The notes below the pieces were generated by a model. That model was not told the origin of the DNA, made no database searches, and saw nothing but the letters and a program-made list of their open reading frames with translations. DNA of 64,000 nucleotides, taken from the NCBI GenBank assembly GCA_942493075.1, contig OW818681.1, positions 1,984,001-2,048,000 on the forward strand, given 5' to 3'. Shown in pieces: positions 25,968 to 35,171 of this stretch. The DNA is from JBBQYD01 sp942493075. GTDB taxonomy: Bacteria; Verrucomicrobiota; Verrucomicrobiia; Limisphaerales; UBA8199. A program made the position numbers and the translations under genes. The stretch's first letter is position 1. Every line of letters starts with the position of its first letter.

Positions 25968-28900
25968 TGCCAATCGAGATAATCGAACGCCACAAGGGCA
26001 TGGGGCTCATGATAAGAACAGCCCTGCTATCCTGGCTTGTTACGCTGGTGACCCTTCTGATCTTCGTGACAGTGATCATCCCAGAACAAAAGAGAACTTT
26101 CCTGGAGAACCTCGAGTCCAAGGCGCACGGCGTGGCTATCTCTCTGCGTGAAGTCGCCACTAGTGCCGCGATCAATGAGGATTACAGCAGTGTCATCGAT
26201 CACTGCAACCAGGTGCTCGGTGGCGATCCAGCCCTCGATTTTCTGGTTGTCACGAAAAACGATGGGTTCTCGCTAATCAGTGACCGCTCTGGATGGCGCT
26301 CGGAAAGAGATCTTGACAGACAGTGGCGCCCGGATCAGCGACACACTGGTGGCACGATCCGGGTGGTGCCTCTCTTTAGCCGCAGGGTGTTTCACTATTC
26401 GCAGCCGATGAATTACTCTGGCATCCAGTGGGGGTGGATTCATGTAGGGTTATCCCTGGAAGGCTACGACCGCAGCGTCGCTCTGATGTATCGCCGCACG
26501 AGCATGCTGGCCATTCTTTGCATCGGATTCAGCCTGATGGCCTCTGCCATTTACGCCCGGCAAATTGTGCGCCCCATTCTCAATTTGCGCGCCACGGTTC
26601 GCAAGGTGACCGAGGGCGACTTGTTCGCCCGGGCTTCAGTAGCCCGCAAGGATGAGTTGGGCAGTCTGGCATTTGCCTTCAACTTCATGACGGAGGCCTT
26701 GCTAAGGCGTGACCGAATTCTGCAGAGCGTTCACTTTGCTGCCCAGCAGTTCTTAAGCTCCACCGATTGGGAAGCCGTCATTCGAAATGTGCTCGGTCGA
26801 ATTGGACGGGCAGCAGCCGCTAACCGGATTCGTGTTTTTCAGGCAACTTTTGCCAAAGGAATTGCAGTGGAACGGGCTGAGTTTGAATGGACCGCCAGTA
26901 CAAATCCAGATTCCAATGAGTCGCAGGCCAGCCTGGTCCTGGCCACCAAACGGGAGCTCTCGCCCTGGAAGGATTTGCTGACCTCCGGTGAAACCGTGTA
27001 TCTCCGGTTTATGGATCTTTCCGAAGTGCAAAGATCCGTCTTCGACGAGGACCCATTTGAAACAGCCCTGCTCATCCCTATCATGGACGAGGGCACGCTC
27101 TGGGGAGCGGTAAGCTTTACGTCCAACCAGATTCAATATGAATGGACGGAGGCCGAGCGGAACAGCTTGCGGGCCGCGGCGGACATGCTGGGCGCGGCAA
27201 TCGCTCGTGGGCGAACGCAACGAGCACTGGTCTGCGCGAAGGAGGCGGCCGAAGCTGCCAGTCGTGCCAAGTCGCAATTCCTGGCTAACATGAGCCATGA
27301 AATCAGAACCCCCATGACCGGGGTGATTGGCATGCTTAGACTTCTGCAACAGACAACTCTCGAATCCCGGCAGCAGAGGTATGTTGGACACGCCATCGCA
27401 TCAGCCGACACCTTGCTCACCGTGATCGGGGATGTGCTGGATTTTTCAAAAATAGAGGCAGGCAAGCTGGAACTGACCGAAGCAGCCTTTTCAGTGCCTG
27501 ATGTGCTGGATGTGGCAGTCCGTCTCTTCGCTGAAAAAGCTGAGCTTAAGGACCTCGAAATGGCGTGTCGTGTAGCACCCAACCTGCCGCGGCAAGTGCT
27601 CGGCGATCCCGATCGTCTCCGCCAGATCCTGCTTAATCTCCTAAGCAATGCCGTCAAATTCACGGACCGCGGTGCTGTAACAGCTTCATGCACGGTGCTG
27701 TCAGAAACGGCAGAGACCGTGACGCTCGAATTTGTGGTGGCTGACACGGGCTGCGGAATTGCCCCGGAGCAGCAAGCGTTGATTTTTGAGCCGTTTTCTC
27801 AGGGAGATAACTCCATGAGCCGTCTGCACGGCGGCACGGGCCTGGGGCTTAGTATCAGCCGGCAGCTCGTGCATTTGATGGGAGGGCAGATCTGCGTTTG
27901 TAGCAAGCCCGGTGAGGGCTCTGTTTTCTCGTTTAGTGTTCGCTTCAAACGGGCTGCTTCCCCGCCCGCCAGTTCTGCCCCTCCGCTTGTCGATTTCCGG
28001 GATCTGCGCGTGCTCGTCGTGGATGATTGTGAACTCACCCGCAACGTTCTGTGCGAATACATCAGGGCTTGGAAAGGTGTTCCCGAGGAGGCCCCGGATG
28101 CAGCGGCAGGCTTGGAACAATTGCGCTCTGCGGCTGGTTCTGGACACCCCTTCACAGTAGCGGTCATCGACTGGCGAATGCCGCGGATGGACGGGATCTC
28201 CATGGCCAAATTGATCAAAGATGATCCGTCTCTGTCGGCCACAGGCTTAGTCCTCCTGAGCGGGTTCTCCAGGGTCGGTTCTGCGGCGGACCCTGACTTG
28301 GCCTGGATTAGCGCCTGGCTGCCAAAGCCAGTTCGAAAATCTGAACTTTACGATGCAATAATCTCGGCTGCGCGCGATCAAGTCCCGCACCTTCGTCGCA
28401 GAAGTCCCTTGCCAGCATGGCCGACTGCTCCGGCAATCGCTCGCCGCAGCGGTCGGGTCCTGCTGGCCGAGGATAATGAGATTAACCAGGAGGTTGCTTC
28501 GGAAATGCTGATCAGTTTGGGATATACTTGCACCCGGGTGAAGAATGGACGAGAAGCCCTTGCCAGGGTCAGAAGCGGGGGAGTCGATCTGGTGCTTATG
28601 GATTGTCAGATGCCGGAAATGGACGGCTATGCGGCAACGCGAATGATCAGGCAATGGGAACAGCAGGGACGACTTCAATCCGCGGGACGACTCCCCGTCA
28701 TTGCTTTGACTGCGCACGCCATGGAAGGAGACCGGGTCCGGTGCCTGGAGGCCGGGATGGATGATTACCTAACCAAGCCGTTGGACGTCGATGAGTTTGG
28801 CCGTGTGCTTTGCAAATGGCTGCCAGCACAGCGGAAAAGTATTTCCGCTCCGGCAACATCGGGAGCCCCTCCTGTTGACTATCCCTCGCTGCTGCATCGA

Positions 28901-29203
28901 TGCATGGGCAAAAAGGATTTGGCCAGCCGGTTACTGCAAAAGTTCGGTGCACAATGTCAGACGGACTTGCAGGAGCTGGCATCTGCCATTGAGCAAAACG
29001 ATTCCGGGAAGGTTCGGATGGTGGCACATCGAATCAAGGGATCCTCTGCTAATGTATCGGCTGAAGCGGTTAGAGAATCCGCAGGCCGCCTTGAAGCCCT
29101 TGGACGGGAGGGCACTCTGGCGCCCGCTGCGGAACTGGTCGTCGAGTTGCGTGGCCGATTTGAAAGTGTGTTGGAATTCGTCAGTTCCCATGAACAACCC
29201 TAA
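25964..29203 (+). CDS. Membrane hybrid kinase: HAMP-GAF-HisKA-HATPase-REC-REC-HPt
   Basis: 1079 residues. TM1 is at about 13-38 (LLSWLVTLVTLLIFVTVII), a periplasmic domain of about 140 residues follows, TM2 at about 180-200, and HAMP at about 200-255. A GAF-like domain comes next (about 270-420), then HisKA with His445 (NMSHEIRTPMTG), and HATPase with NLLSNAVKFTD, DTGCGIA and GTGLGLS. The first receiver carries Asp736 (VIDWRMPRMDG), the second Asp880 (LMDCQMPEMDG), and an HPt at the C-terminus His1022 (AHRIKGSSANV). All phosphorelay residues are intact, so it can run a full His-Asp-His relay. The ATGA overlap with the upstream binding-protein gene strongly implies a sensor complex. No output regulator is obvious nearby. 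Confidence 0.93.
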   Translation: MMPIEIIERHKGMGLMIRTALLSWLVTLVTLLIFVTVIIPEQKRTFLENLESKAHGVAISLREVATSAAINEDYSSVIDHCNQVLGGDPALDFLVVTKNDGFSLISDRSGWRSERDLDRQWRPDQRHTGGTIRVVPLFSRRVFHYSQPMNYSGIQWGWIHVGLSLEGYDRSVALMYRRTSMLAILCIGFSLMASAIYARQIVRPILNLRATVRKVTEGDLFARASVARKDELGSLAFAFNFMTEALLRRDRILQSVHFAAQQFLSSTDWEAVIRNVLGRIGRAAAANRIRVFQATFAKGIAVERAEFEWTASTNPDSNESQASLVLATKRELSPWKDLLTSGETVYLRFMDLSEVQRSVFDEDPFETALLIPIMDEGTLWGAVSFTSNQIQYEWTEAERNSLRAAADMLGAAIARGRTQRALVCAKEAAEAASRAKSQFLANMSHEIRTPMTGVIGMLRLLQQTTLESRQQRYVGHAIASADTLLTVIGDVLDFSKIEAGKLELTEAAFSVPDVLDVAVRLFAEKAELKDLEMACRVAPNLPRQVLGDPDRLRQILLNLLSNAVKFTDRGAVTASCTVLSETAETVTLEFVVADTGCGIAPEQQALIFEPFSQGDNSMSRLHGGTGLGLSISRQLVHLMGGQICVCSKPGEGSVFSFSVRFKRAASPPASSAPPLVDFRDLRVLVVDDCELTRNVLCEYIRAWKGVPEEAPDAAAGLEQLRSAAGSGHPFTVAVIDWRMPRMDGISMAKLIKDDPSLSATGLVLLSGFSRVGSAADPDLAWISAWLPKPVRKSELYDAIISAARDQVPHLRRRSPLPAWPTAPAIARRSGRVLLAEDNEINQEVASEMLISLGYTCTRVKNGREALARVRSGGVDLVLMDCQMPEMDGYAATRMIRQWEQQGRLQSAGRLPVIALTAHAMEGDRVRCLEAGMDDYLTKPLDVDEFGRVLCKWLPAQRKSISAPATSGAPPVDYPSLLHRCMGKKDLASRLLQKFGAQCQTDLQELASAIEQNDSGKVRMVAHRIKGSSANVSAEAVRESAGRLEALGREGTLAPAAELVVELRGRFESVLEFVSSHEQP

Positions 29204-29279
29204 TTGCTTGGATCACACCCACGGGATGGAAGCGGGGCTCCTGTTTCCCGGCGATGCCTAAGACTGCTGAACTTTACCT

Positions 29280-31247
29280 ATGAACCAGAAACCCTTTGCC
29301 CCCTTTTCTGCCAGGAAAAGCGTCTGGGTCATTGACGATGACCAGACTGTGCTCATGTTGGCGGAGGAGGTCCTCCAATCTGAGGGCTTCGATGTGACGC
29401 TTTTCAGCGACGCACACATCGCCCTGGCCCAGCTCAAAGAGCGCAGCCCAGATATCATCGTCTTGGATGTTTTGATGCCTGCGATGGACGGGTTCACTTT
29501 TTGCGCCCGGCTGCGCGCCGACCTGGCGCTTGCGGACATCCCGGTGCTCATGGCGACCTCTCTGGACGATCCGAGTTCCATCAATCGCGCGTATGAAGCA
29601 GGCGCTACCGATTTTGCCGTAAAGCCTTTGAACTGGGCGATAGAAACGCATCATTTGCGCTACATGCTTCGTTCAGCCGAAACCGCGCATCTCCTTAAAG
29701 CCAAGGAATTGGAAACGCGGCTGGCACGTGACGATTGGGAACGGACATTCAATTCGTTCTCGGACGTTGTCACCTTGCTAAGCCCGGATATGACGGTCAT
29801 GCGGGCCAACTCCGCGACCGTGGCAGCCTTGAACAAGCCAATGGAGGCAATTGTTGGCGTCAAGTGCTACAAACTCTTTGAGGATGCAGACAGTCCTTGC
29901 ACGAATTGTCCGATACGTGAGGCGATTGAGAAACGTGAGGTCGTTTCGGGAGAACGATTCTATCGCAATCCGGCCGCGAATTACCTGCTAACCGGTTCTC
30001 CAGTGAGGGACGAGAATGGATCACTGCTGCACGTTATTCATATTGCTCACGATATTACTGACCAGAAGCAGCTCGAAATGGAGTATCGCCACGCCCAAAA
30101 GATGGAGGCCATGGGAACGCTGGCAGGGGGCATTGCACATGATTTTAACAACCTGCTCGCGGTCGTATCCGGCTATTCGGAACTGATCAAGGACGATCCG
30201 GAAAGTGGCGAACAGTTGAAGGAATATGCCGAAACGGTTTATCAGGCTGCCCAGCGCGGCGCTTCTCTAGCCAGGCAACTATTAACATTCAGCCGGAAAG
30301 GTGCGTCTCAAAGCGAAAAGCGGCCGTTGCGTTGTGATGAGATGGTGAAAGACGTTCAGAGGATGCTCAACCGAGTGCTGCCTAAGAGCGTGGTGATCGA
30401 GACCCATTTTGAAGATGCTTTGGCTCTGACAAACGCTTCCGTCGATCAGTTGCACCAGGTGTTGATGAACTTGACGGTGAACGCGGCGCATGCCATGCCT
30501 GATGGTGGCACACTGACGATCGAGACAAGAAACACCCGGCTGTCGGACGATTATTGCCGGCTTCATCCCGAACTCCGCCCGGGTGAGTACGTATTGATGA
30601 CCGTAGCCGACACCGGCCACGGCATGGATTCGCAAACAATGGAACGAATCTTTGAACCGTTCTTCACCACAAAGAAGGTAGGGGAAGGGACTGGTTTGGG
30701 TTTGTCGGTTGTTTACGGGATCGTCAAGGATCACGGAGGTCACGTCCTTTGCTACAGCGAGGTAGGTTTGGGAACGAGCTTCAGAATATACCTGCCCGCC
30801 ATGCAGACTGAACGCAAGACACCGGGCCCCTTGCCAGCCCGGATCGATATTAGAGGCGGGAGTGAGGCGATCCTGGTGGTCGATGATGAAGCGCATTTGA
30901 GAAACCTGCTCAAGCGAGCGTTAACCAAATACGGATACACTGTGATTGCGGCCGCTGATGGGGAGAGTGCTCTCTTGCGGTACGAAGAGGAGAAACATCG
31001 GCTGAGCCTGGTCTTGCTGGACTTGGATATGCCAGGGATGGGCGGATGGGAATGCCTGCGACGGCTCCACTCACTCAGTCCAAATTTGCCTGTTTTGATT
31101 ACAACAGGCTACGGCGGAGGTAATTTGGCAGGCCGAGCGAATACCCAGGGGGCCGTCGGGCTATTGGCCAAACCTTACCAGGTGGACGATCTGTTTAGAA
31201 AAATCCGGGAGGTTTTCGAGAGGCGCTCCTCTCAGCCCCCTCAATAG
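29280..31247 (+). CDS. REC-PAS-histidine kinase-REC protein
   Basis: 655 residues, no membrane segment. The N-terminal receiver begins SVWVIDDDQTVLML and has Asp63 (VLDVLMPAMDG). A PAS follows with CYKLFEDADSPCTNCPIRE, a CxxC-bearing loop that could be redox- or metal-sensing. The kinase core has His287 (IAHDFNNLLAVVSGY), the NtrB-like HDFNN variant, with ATPase boxes DTGHGMD and GTGLGLS. A second receiver at the C-terminus has Asp581 (LDLDMPGMGGWE). The N-terminal receiver suggests that this kinase is fed by an upstream kinase in the same gene run, integrating several inputs. Its last seven bases overlap the convergent RCC1-Ig-VWA gene. Confidence 0.92.
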   Translation: MNQKPFAPFSARKSVWVIDDDQTVLMLAEEVLQSEGFDVTLFSDAHIALAQLKERSPDIIVLDVLMPAMDGFTFCARLRADLALADIPVLMATSLDDPSSINRAYEAGATDFAVKPLNWAIETHHLRYMLRSAETAHLLKAKELETRLARDDWERTFNSFSDVVTLLSPDMTVMRANSATVAALNKPMEAIVGVKCYKLFEDADSPCTNCPIREAIEKREVVSGERFYRNPAANYLLTGSPVRDENGSLLHVIHIAHDITDQKQLEMEYRHAQKMEAMGTLAGGIAHDFNNLLAVVSGYSELIKDDPESGEQLKEYAETVYQAAQRGASLARQLLTFSRKGASQSEKRPLRCDEMVKDVQRMLNRVLPKSVVIETHFEDALALTNASVDQLHQVLMNLTVNAAHAMPDGGTLTIETRNTRLSDDYCRLHPELRPGEYVLMTVADTGHGMDSQTMERIFEPFFTTKKVGEGTGLGLSVVYGIVKDHGGHVLCYSEVGLGTSFRIYLPAMQTERKTPGPLPARIDIRGGSEAILVVDDEAHLRNLLKRALTKYGYTVIAAADGESALLRYEEEKHRLSLVLLDLDMPGMGGWECLRRLHSLSPNLPVLITTGYGGGNLAGRANTQGAVGLLAKPYQVDDLFRKIREVFERRSSQPPQ

Positions 31248-34200
31248 ACCCGCACCCGGTAGTACCTTTGCCGGAGGTTCTCCTCATACCGGTTATCCTT
31301 AAAGGTGATCGGTTGGCCGGTGCCTGGAACCTTCTCCCATATCCTGCGCCAGGTGACCAGGTCCTCAGAAGAATCAACTTGATACGTTCTCCCCTGAGCG
31401 GAAGTGAAGCTGATCTCGGTTCTGCCAGTGTCGAGCAGCGCGACGAGATTGACCCGGAAGGCAGAGTTGGCATCCGCTGGGTCTGTCCCGGCTGGATATT
31501 CCTGCCACGTGGGTATCCCATCGCCATCTGGGTCCGCCAGTTCGGCTTGGATGAGGTCTCCCTGGATTCCATGCCTGGCCAGCCAGGGAACCGGCGTGCC
31601 ATGCGGCAACGCAGCATATGTGGTGGTAAACCGCTGGACGGAGGCTGAATCGATTGCGATGCTGATCTTGCTGGCCGACGAGTAAACACTGTTATCGATC
31701 TCAAAGAATGCGAAGGCATTGCTCGAATTGATTATATCCCTGAATGTGAAACGCAGCAGGTTGCCAAAGGCTCCGAAGGGCAGTGCGTTCACGGTGGAAG
31801 GCGTGTCGAGCGTCAGCCAATAACCGCCAGTATCATCATTTGTCTGCGATATGCGCCAGTTCGCAAGCATCTCTCCCGGGCCGGCCGACATTCGCTCCAC
31901 CTGGCAGGGCCAGTTGGGCCGGTAATGAATACGCAGTTGCTGCACATGCCGCGGGATATAGGTGCTGCGGAGAACCACCGGCGTGGATGGCGAGTCGGAG
32001 TCGGCTGCCAGTCGAAGGCGGCCCTCAGAAACAGCTCCCGCGTAATTGCTCACAGCAAACGGCCTAATGTTCCAGTTTGTTATGGAGTTAGTGGTGGGGG
32101 GCTCGGTGCTTGTATCGACCTTATCCTCTACCGAGTTCGCCGGTGGCGACTCGGCTGTGAGCGAACCATAATGAATCCGAAAGCTCGGATCGAATTCGAT
32201 CGCTCCGCGTTTCAACGTCGCCCAACGCAATATGTAGCGTCCAAGAAAATCTGCCTGAATGCTGCTAAATGCCTCCACGAAGCTATTCACATCCGCTGAG
32301 GCATAGAACCGCCCCCCGGTGTTTGCACAAAGCTCCTCTAGATCCTGGCTGGCGGACATTTCTCCCAGTCCAAGCACGTAAAGAGTGATCTTGGCTTCCA
32401 TCACCCGGTTGCTCAGTTGCTGGAACGTATTCGTGCTCGACTCATCTCTGCCGTCAGAGACAAGGAGGATCGAATGCGACTCGTCCGGATTGGCCGGTCC
32501 CAAATCATCCACCGCTTTCATCACGGCATCCCAGGCTCGGGAGCCACCGGGAAAACCTCGCACGTAATTCGTCCAAATACCCTCAATGTCCTGGATGGTA
32601 GTGGCTCGGTCGGTGGTTAGTTCCGAGACCTTGTGCGGGTCCTCGTCTTCCCGGTGAAACTCATATACACCCACTTGTGACCCCGTGTGCTGCCGTTCAA
32701 CGAACAAGGTTGCGTTTGTTACCATCGCCTCAACGGCATCGGACAGGTCATCGTTGTCTGAATCCCCGTGCCTGAGGGAGGCGACACTCAGGGTGTAGTC
32801 CAGGATCAGGAAAGTCTTGGACAGCCGGGAGGAGCCTTGGGCAATGAAACTGCCAGTCTCGTAGGCGCTGATGGGAATGCCGTCCTCCAGGCATGTGGCG
32901 CTGAGAAGGCGGGGTTCGACAACCAAAGACTTGCCCAGAGCGGGTTCATTATTGCCACGGAGGGTGAACTCAAAGTCCAGAACGTAAGGTGAGGAGTAGA
33001 TAGGCGTGACTCGGTCGATAGATAATCCCCCAACTGGCGCATTGCCGATCACGATCACCAGGGTGCCCTCCGACATCCCCCACTGATTGCTCACTGTCAC
33101 CTGGCTCTGCCACTGACCTGCATAGGCCGGTACCCCGGAGATCAGCCCACTGGTGTAATTCATTCGCAGCCCCGGTGGCAGGCCTTTAGCGACAAAACCA
33201 TCCACGGGTTCCGTTGTTCTCACTGTGTAGGCCAAAGGTGTGCCCTCCTGTCCGGAGATGATGCCGGTCAGTGTTATCTGTGGTATGGCGGAGGTGATAG
33301 TGATGATGAGAGTCTTATAGTCCGAAGCGCAGAGGTTAGTCGCTCCGATCACTGCTCCGAATACCCCGCTTTCCTCTGGGGTACCAGAGATGACCCCGTT
33401 TGTGGGGTTAAACGTCAGCCCAGGCGGAAGATTCGCAGCACCAAAGGAGATTGGATCGTGGTTGCCCCGGATGACATATGTGAAGATGCGGCCCTGGGTA
33501 GCGCCTGCTCTCAATGGACTGCTGATTGTGGGCTGAACCGCCTCCACGCTCAGGCTGGCCCACGTGCTGGTCACTGCCCCCTGAAAGTTGGAGACCACCA
33601 CCCAGTAGAAGCCACCGTTGGTCCAGTGTACATCCGTTAGCTCCATGCGAGTCTTGGTCGCCGAGGCTAATGGGGTGCCCTCATAGTACCATTGATAATT
33701 TAGAGGCGTGCTGCCTTCCGCCGAAACGGAGAACCGAGCCGACTCGCCACAGAGTGCTACCGTATTGGTTGGTTCCATCACAATCCGCGGGATCTCGCCA
33801 ATAGGGTGGAACAGCGCTTCGCGGCTCAAAACCCGTCCAAAGCGATTAGTAACAATCACGCGGTACCAGCCTTCATCCTGTGGCTGCGCACTGGGGAATC
33901 GTAGGGTGCTGGTGGTTGCCCCAGTAATGTTCGTTCCGTTCCTTTGCCATTGATACTGCAGAGGTGTGGCGCCGCTTGCCAGAACGTGCATAGAGCCGGG
34001 GCGATTGAAAAGCACCTCCATATCCCTGGGTTCCACCCAGAGAATGGGAGCGCCACTGCCTCGGACCGCCAGGTTGTGGTGAGCTCCTGCTGAGATACTG
34101 GTGCAATTGACCAGTGCGAGGGCGGGTACCTGGTTGAAGTTGCTCGCTCCCCAGGCGGTCAAGGTAGAATCCCACTTCAGGCAGAGGCTGTGCTCGGCAC

Positions 34201-34948
34201 CCGCGGTGATCGCGACCACTCCGGCCAGCCCTTCCGGCACGTTGCACTGCCCGCTTCCGTTAGTCCCCCAAGCGACGACCCGCCCATCCTGCTGCAAGGC
34301 CAGCGCGTGATCGTATCCTGCTGCTACCGCCACGATATTTGTTAACGAATCCGGGAGTTGGATAGTCACTGGCTTCTCCTGGCCCCAGGCGATGACATGC
34401 CCGTCGGCTTGAACGGCCAGGCTGTAGCCATCTCCTGCCGCTATGCCCACAGGGTTCACAATGTGCGGCGGTATGTTCGTCAGGCTTCCCCAACTCACCA
34501 ACGTCCCGTCCGCCAGTCGGGCCAGTGAATGGTTCCGTCCTGCGGCGATCTCGACAACATTGGTAAGTCCAGTCGGTGCCGGAGGATGATTTCCCCAAGT
34601 CACCACTGTGCCATTCGAACGCAGCGCAAGGCTGTGGCCCTCCCCGGCGGCGATGGCAACCACATTGCTCAAACCCGCGGGCACATCTCTTTGACGAAAC
34701 ACGTTGAAACCCCATCCGGAAACAGTGCCGTCTGTCTTTAGCGCCAGGCTATGTGACCCCCCAGCGGCTACAGAAATCGCAGATAGCCCGATATTCGTTG
34801 GAATCCGAATTTGCGATGCGGCATCATTGCCCCACCCAACAACATTTCCGCTCGCTCCAGCGTGGAAGGAAGTTCCCAGGAGCAAGGCTACCATAAGCAA
34901 GTAGCTCCCCTCAAAACCGACCAGAAGACCGGATATTGCATTCTTCAT
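31241..34948 (-). CDS. Giant secreted RCC1 - Ig-like - VWA protein
   Basis: ATG 34948 opens a signal peptide (YLLMVALLLGTSFHAGASG); the frame extends upstream to 35131 but that is the promoter region. Of 1235 residues, about 35-325 form RCC1-type repeats (VVGWGNDAASQIRIP, TVSGWGFNVFRQRDVP, RVVAWGTNGSGQCNVP and others), a beta propeller. Then come two or three Ig-like domains (about 340-510), then putative-Ig modules (PPGLTFNPTNGVISGTPEE and PPGLRMNYTSGLISGVPAY). A von Willebrand A-like domain follows (about 740-960) with a degenerate MIDAS (LDYTLS, later LLVSDGRDESS). The C-terminal block GRTYQVDSSEDLVTWRR resembles tails of other verrucomicrobial exported proteins. It is likely a cell-surface adhesion or binding protein. 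It converges on the kinase gene with a 7-base overlap. Confidence 0.85.
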   Translation of the reverse strand: MKNAISGLLVGFEGSYLLMVALLLGTSFHAGASGNVVGWGNDAASQIRIPTNIGLSAISVAAGGSHSLALKTDGTVSGWGFNVFRQRDVPAGLSNVVAIAAGEGHSLALRSNGTVVTWGNHPPAPTGLTNVVEIAAGRNHSLARLADGTLVSWGSLTNIPPHIVNPVGIAAGDGYSLAVQADGHVIAWGQEKPVTIQLPDSLTNIVAVAAGYDHALALQQDGRVVAWGTNGSGQCNVPEGLAGVVAITAGAEHSLCLKWDSTLTAWGASNFNQVPALALVNCTSISAGAHHNLAVRGSGAPILWVEPRDMEVLFNRPGSMHVLASGATPLQYQWQRNGTNITGATTSTLRFPSAQPQDEGWYRVIVTNRFGRVLSREALFHPIGEIPRIVMEPTNTVALCGESARFSVSAEGSTPLNYQWYYEGTPLASATKTRMELTDVHWTNGGFYWVVVSNFQGAVTSTWASLSVEAVQPTISSPLRAGATQGRIFTYVIRGNHDPISFGAANLPPGLTFNPTNGVISGTPEESGVFGAVIGATNLCASDYKTLIITITSAIPQITLTGIISGQEGTPLAYTVRTTEPVDGFVAKGLPPGLRMNYTSGLISGVPAYAGQWQSQVTVSNQWGMSEGTLVIVIGNAPVGGLSIDRVTPIYSSPYVLDFEFTLRGNNEPALGKSLVVEPRLLSATCLEDGIPISAYETGSFIAQGSSRLSKTFLILDYTLSVASLRHGDSDNDDLSDAVEAMVTNATLFVERQHTGSQVGVYEFHREDEDPHKVSELTTDRATTIQDIEGIWTNYVRGFPGGSRAWDAVMKAVDDLGPANPDESHSILLVSDGRDESSTNTFQQLSNRVMEAKITLYVLGLGEMSASQDLEELCANTGGRFYASADVNSFVEAFSSIQADFLGRYILRWATLKRGAIEFDPSFRIHYGSLTAESPPANSVEDKVDTSTEPPTTNSITNWNIRPFAVSNYAGAVSEGRLRLAADSDSPSTPVVLRSTYIPRHVQQLRIHYRPNWPCQVERMSAGPGEMLANWRISQTNDDTGGYWLTLDTPSTVNALPFGAFGNLLRFTFRDIINSSNAFAFFEIDNSVYSSASKISIAIDSASVQRFTTTYAALPHGTPVPWLARHGIQGDLIQAELADPDGDGIPTWQEYPAGTDPADANSAFRVNLVALLDTGRTEISFTSAQGRTYQVDSSEDLVTWRRIWEKVPGTGQPITFKDNRYEENLRQRYYRVRVY

Positions 34949-35171
34949 AAAATCGCCAGACACAAACGGCAGCAGGCAAGCTGCGGCAGGACGTGAGTGG
35001 CACTGAGAGTGAGCTTGTCGGGAGCTAATCGCAACTTTTCTTTGTGGAATCCTGCGGTTCCTGGCCGAAAACAATGGTTTTAAGGGTGTGCGTTTTGATG
35101 CACACCCCTGACGAGATCCGAAATCCTGCACCTGATTTCCTGATTCCGCTCAAGTTGCTTGCGGGCTTCTT

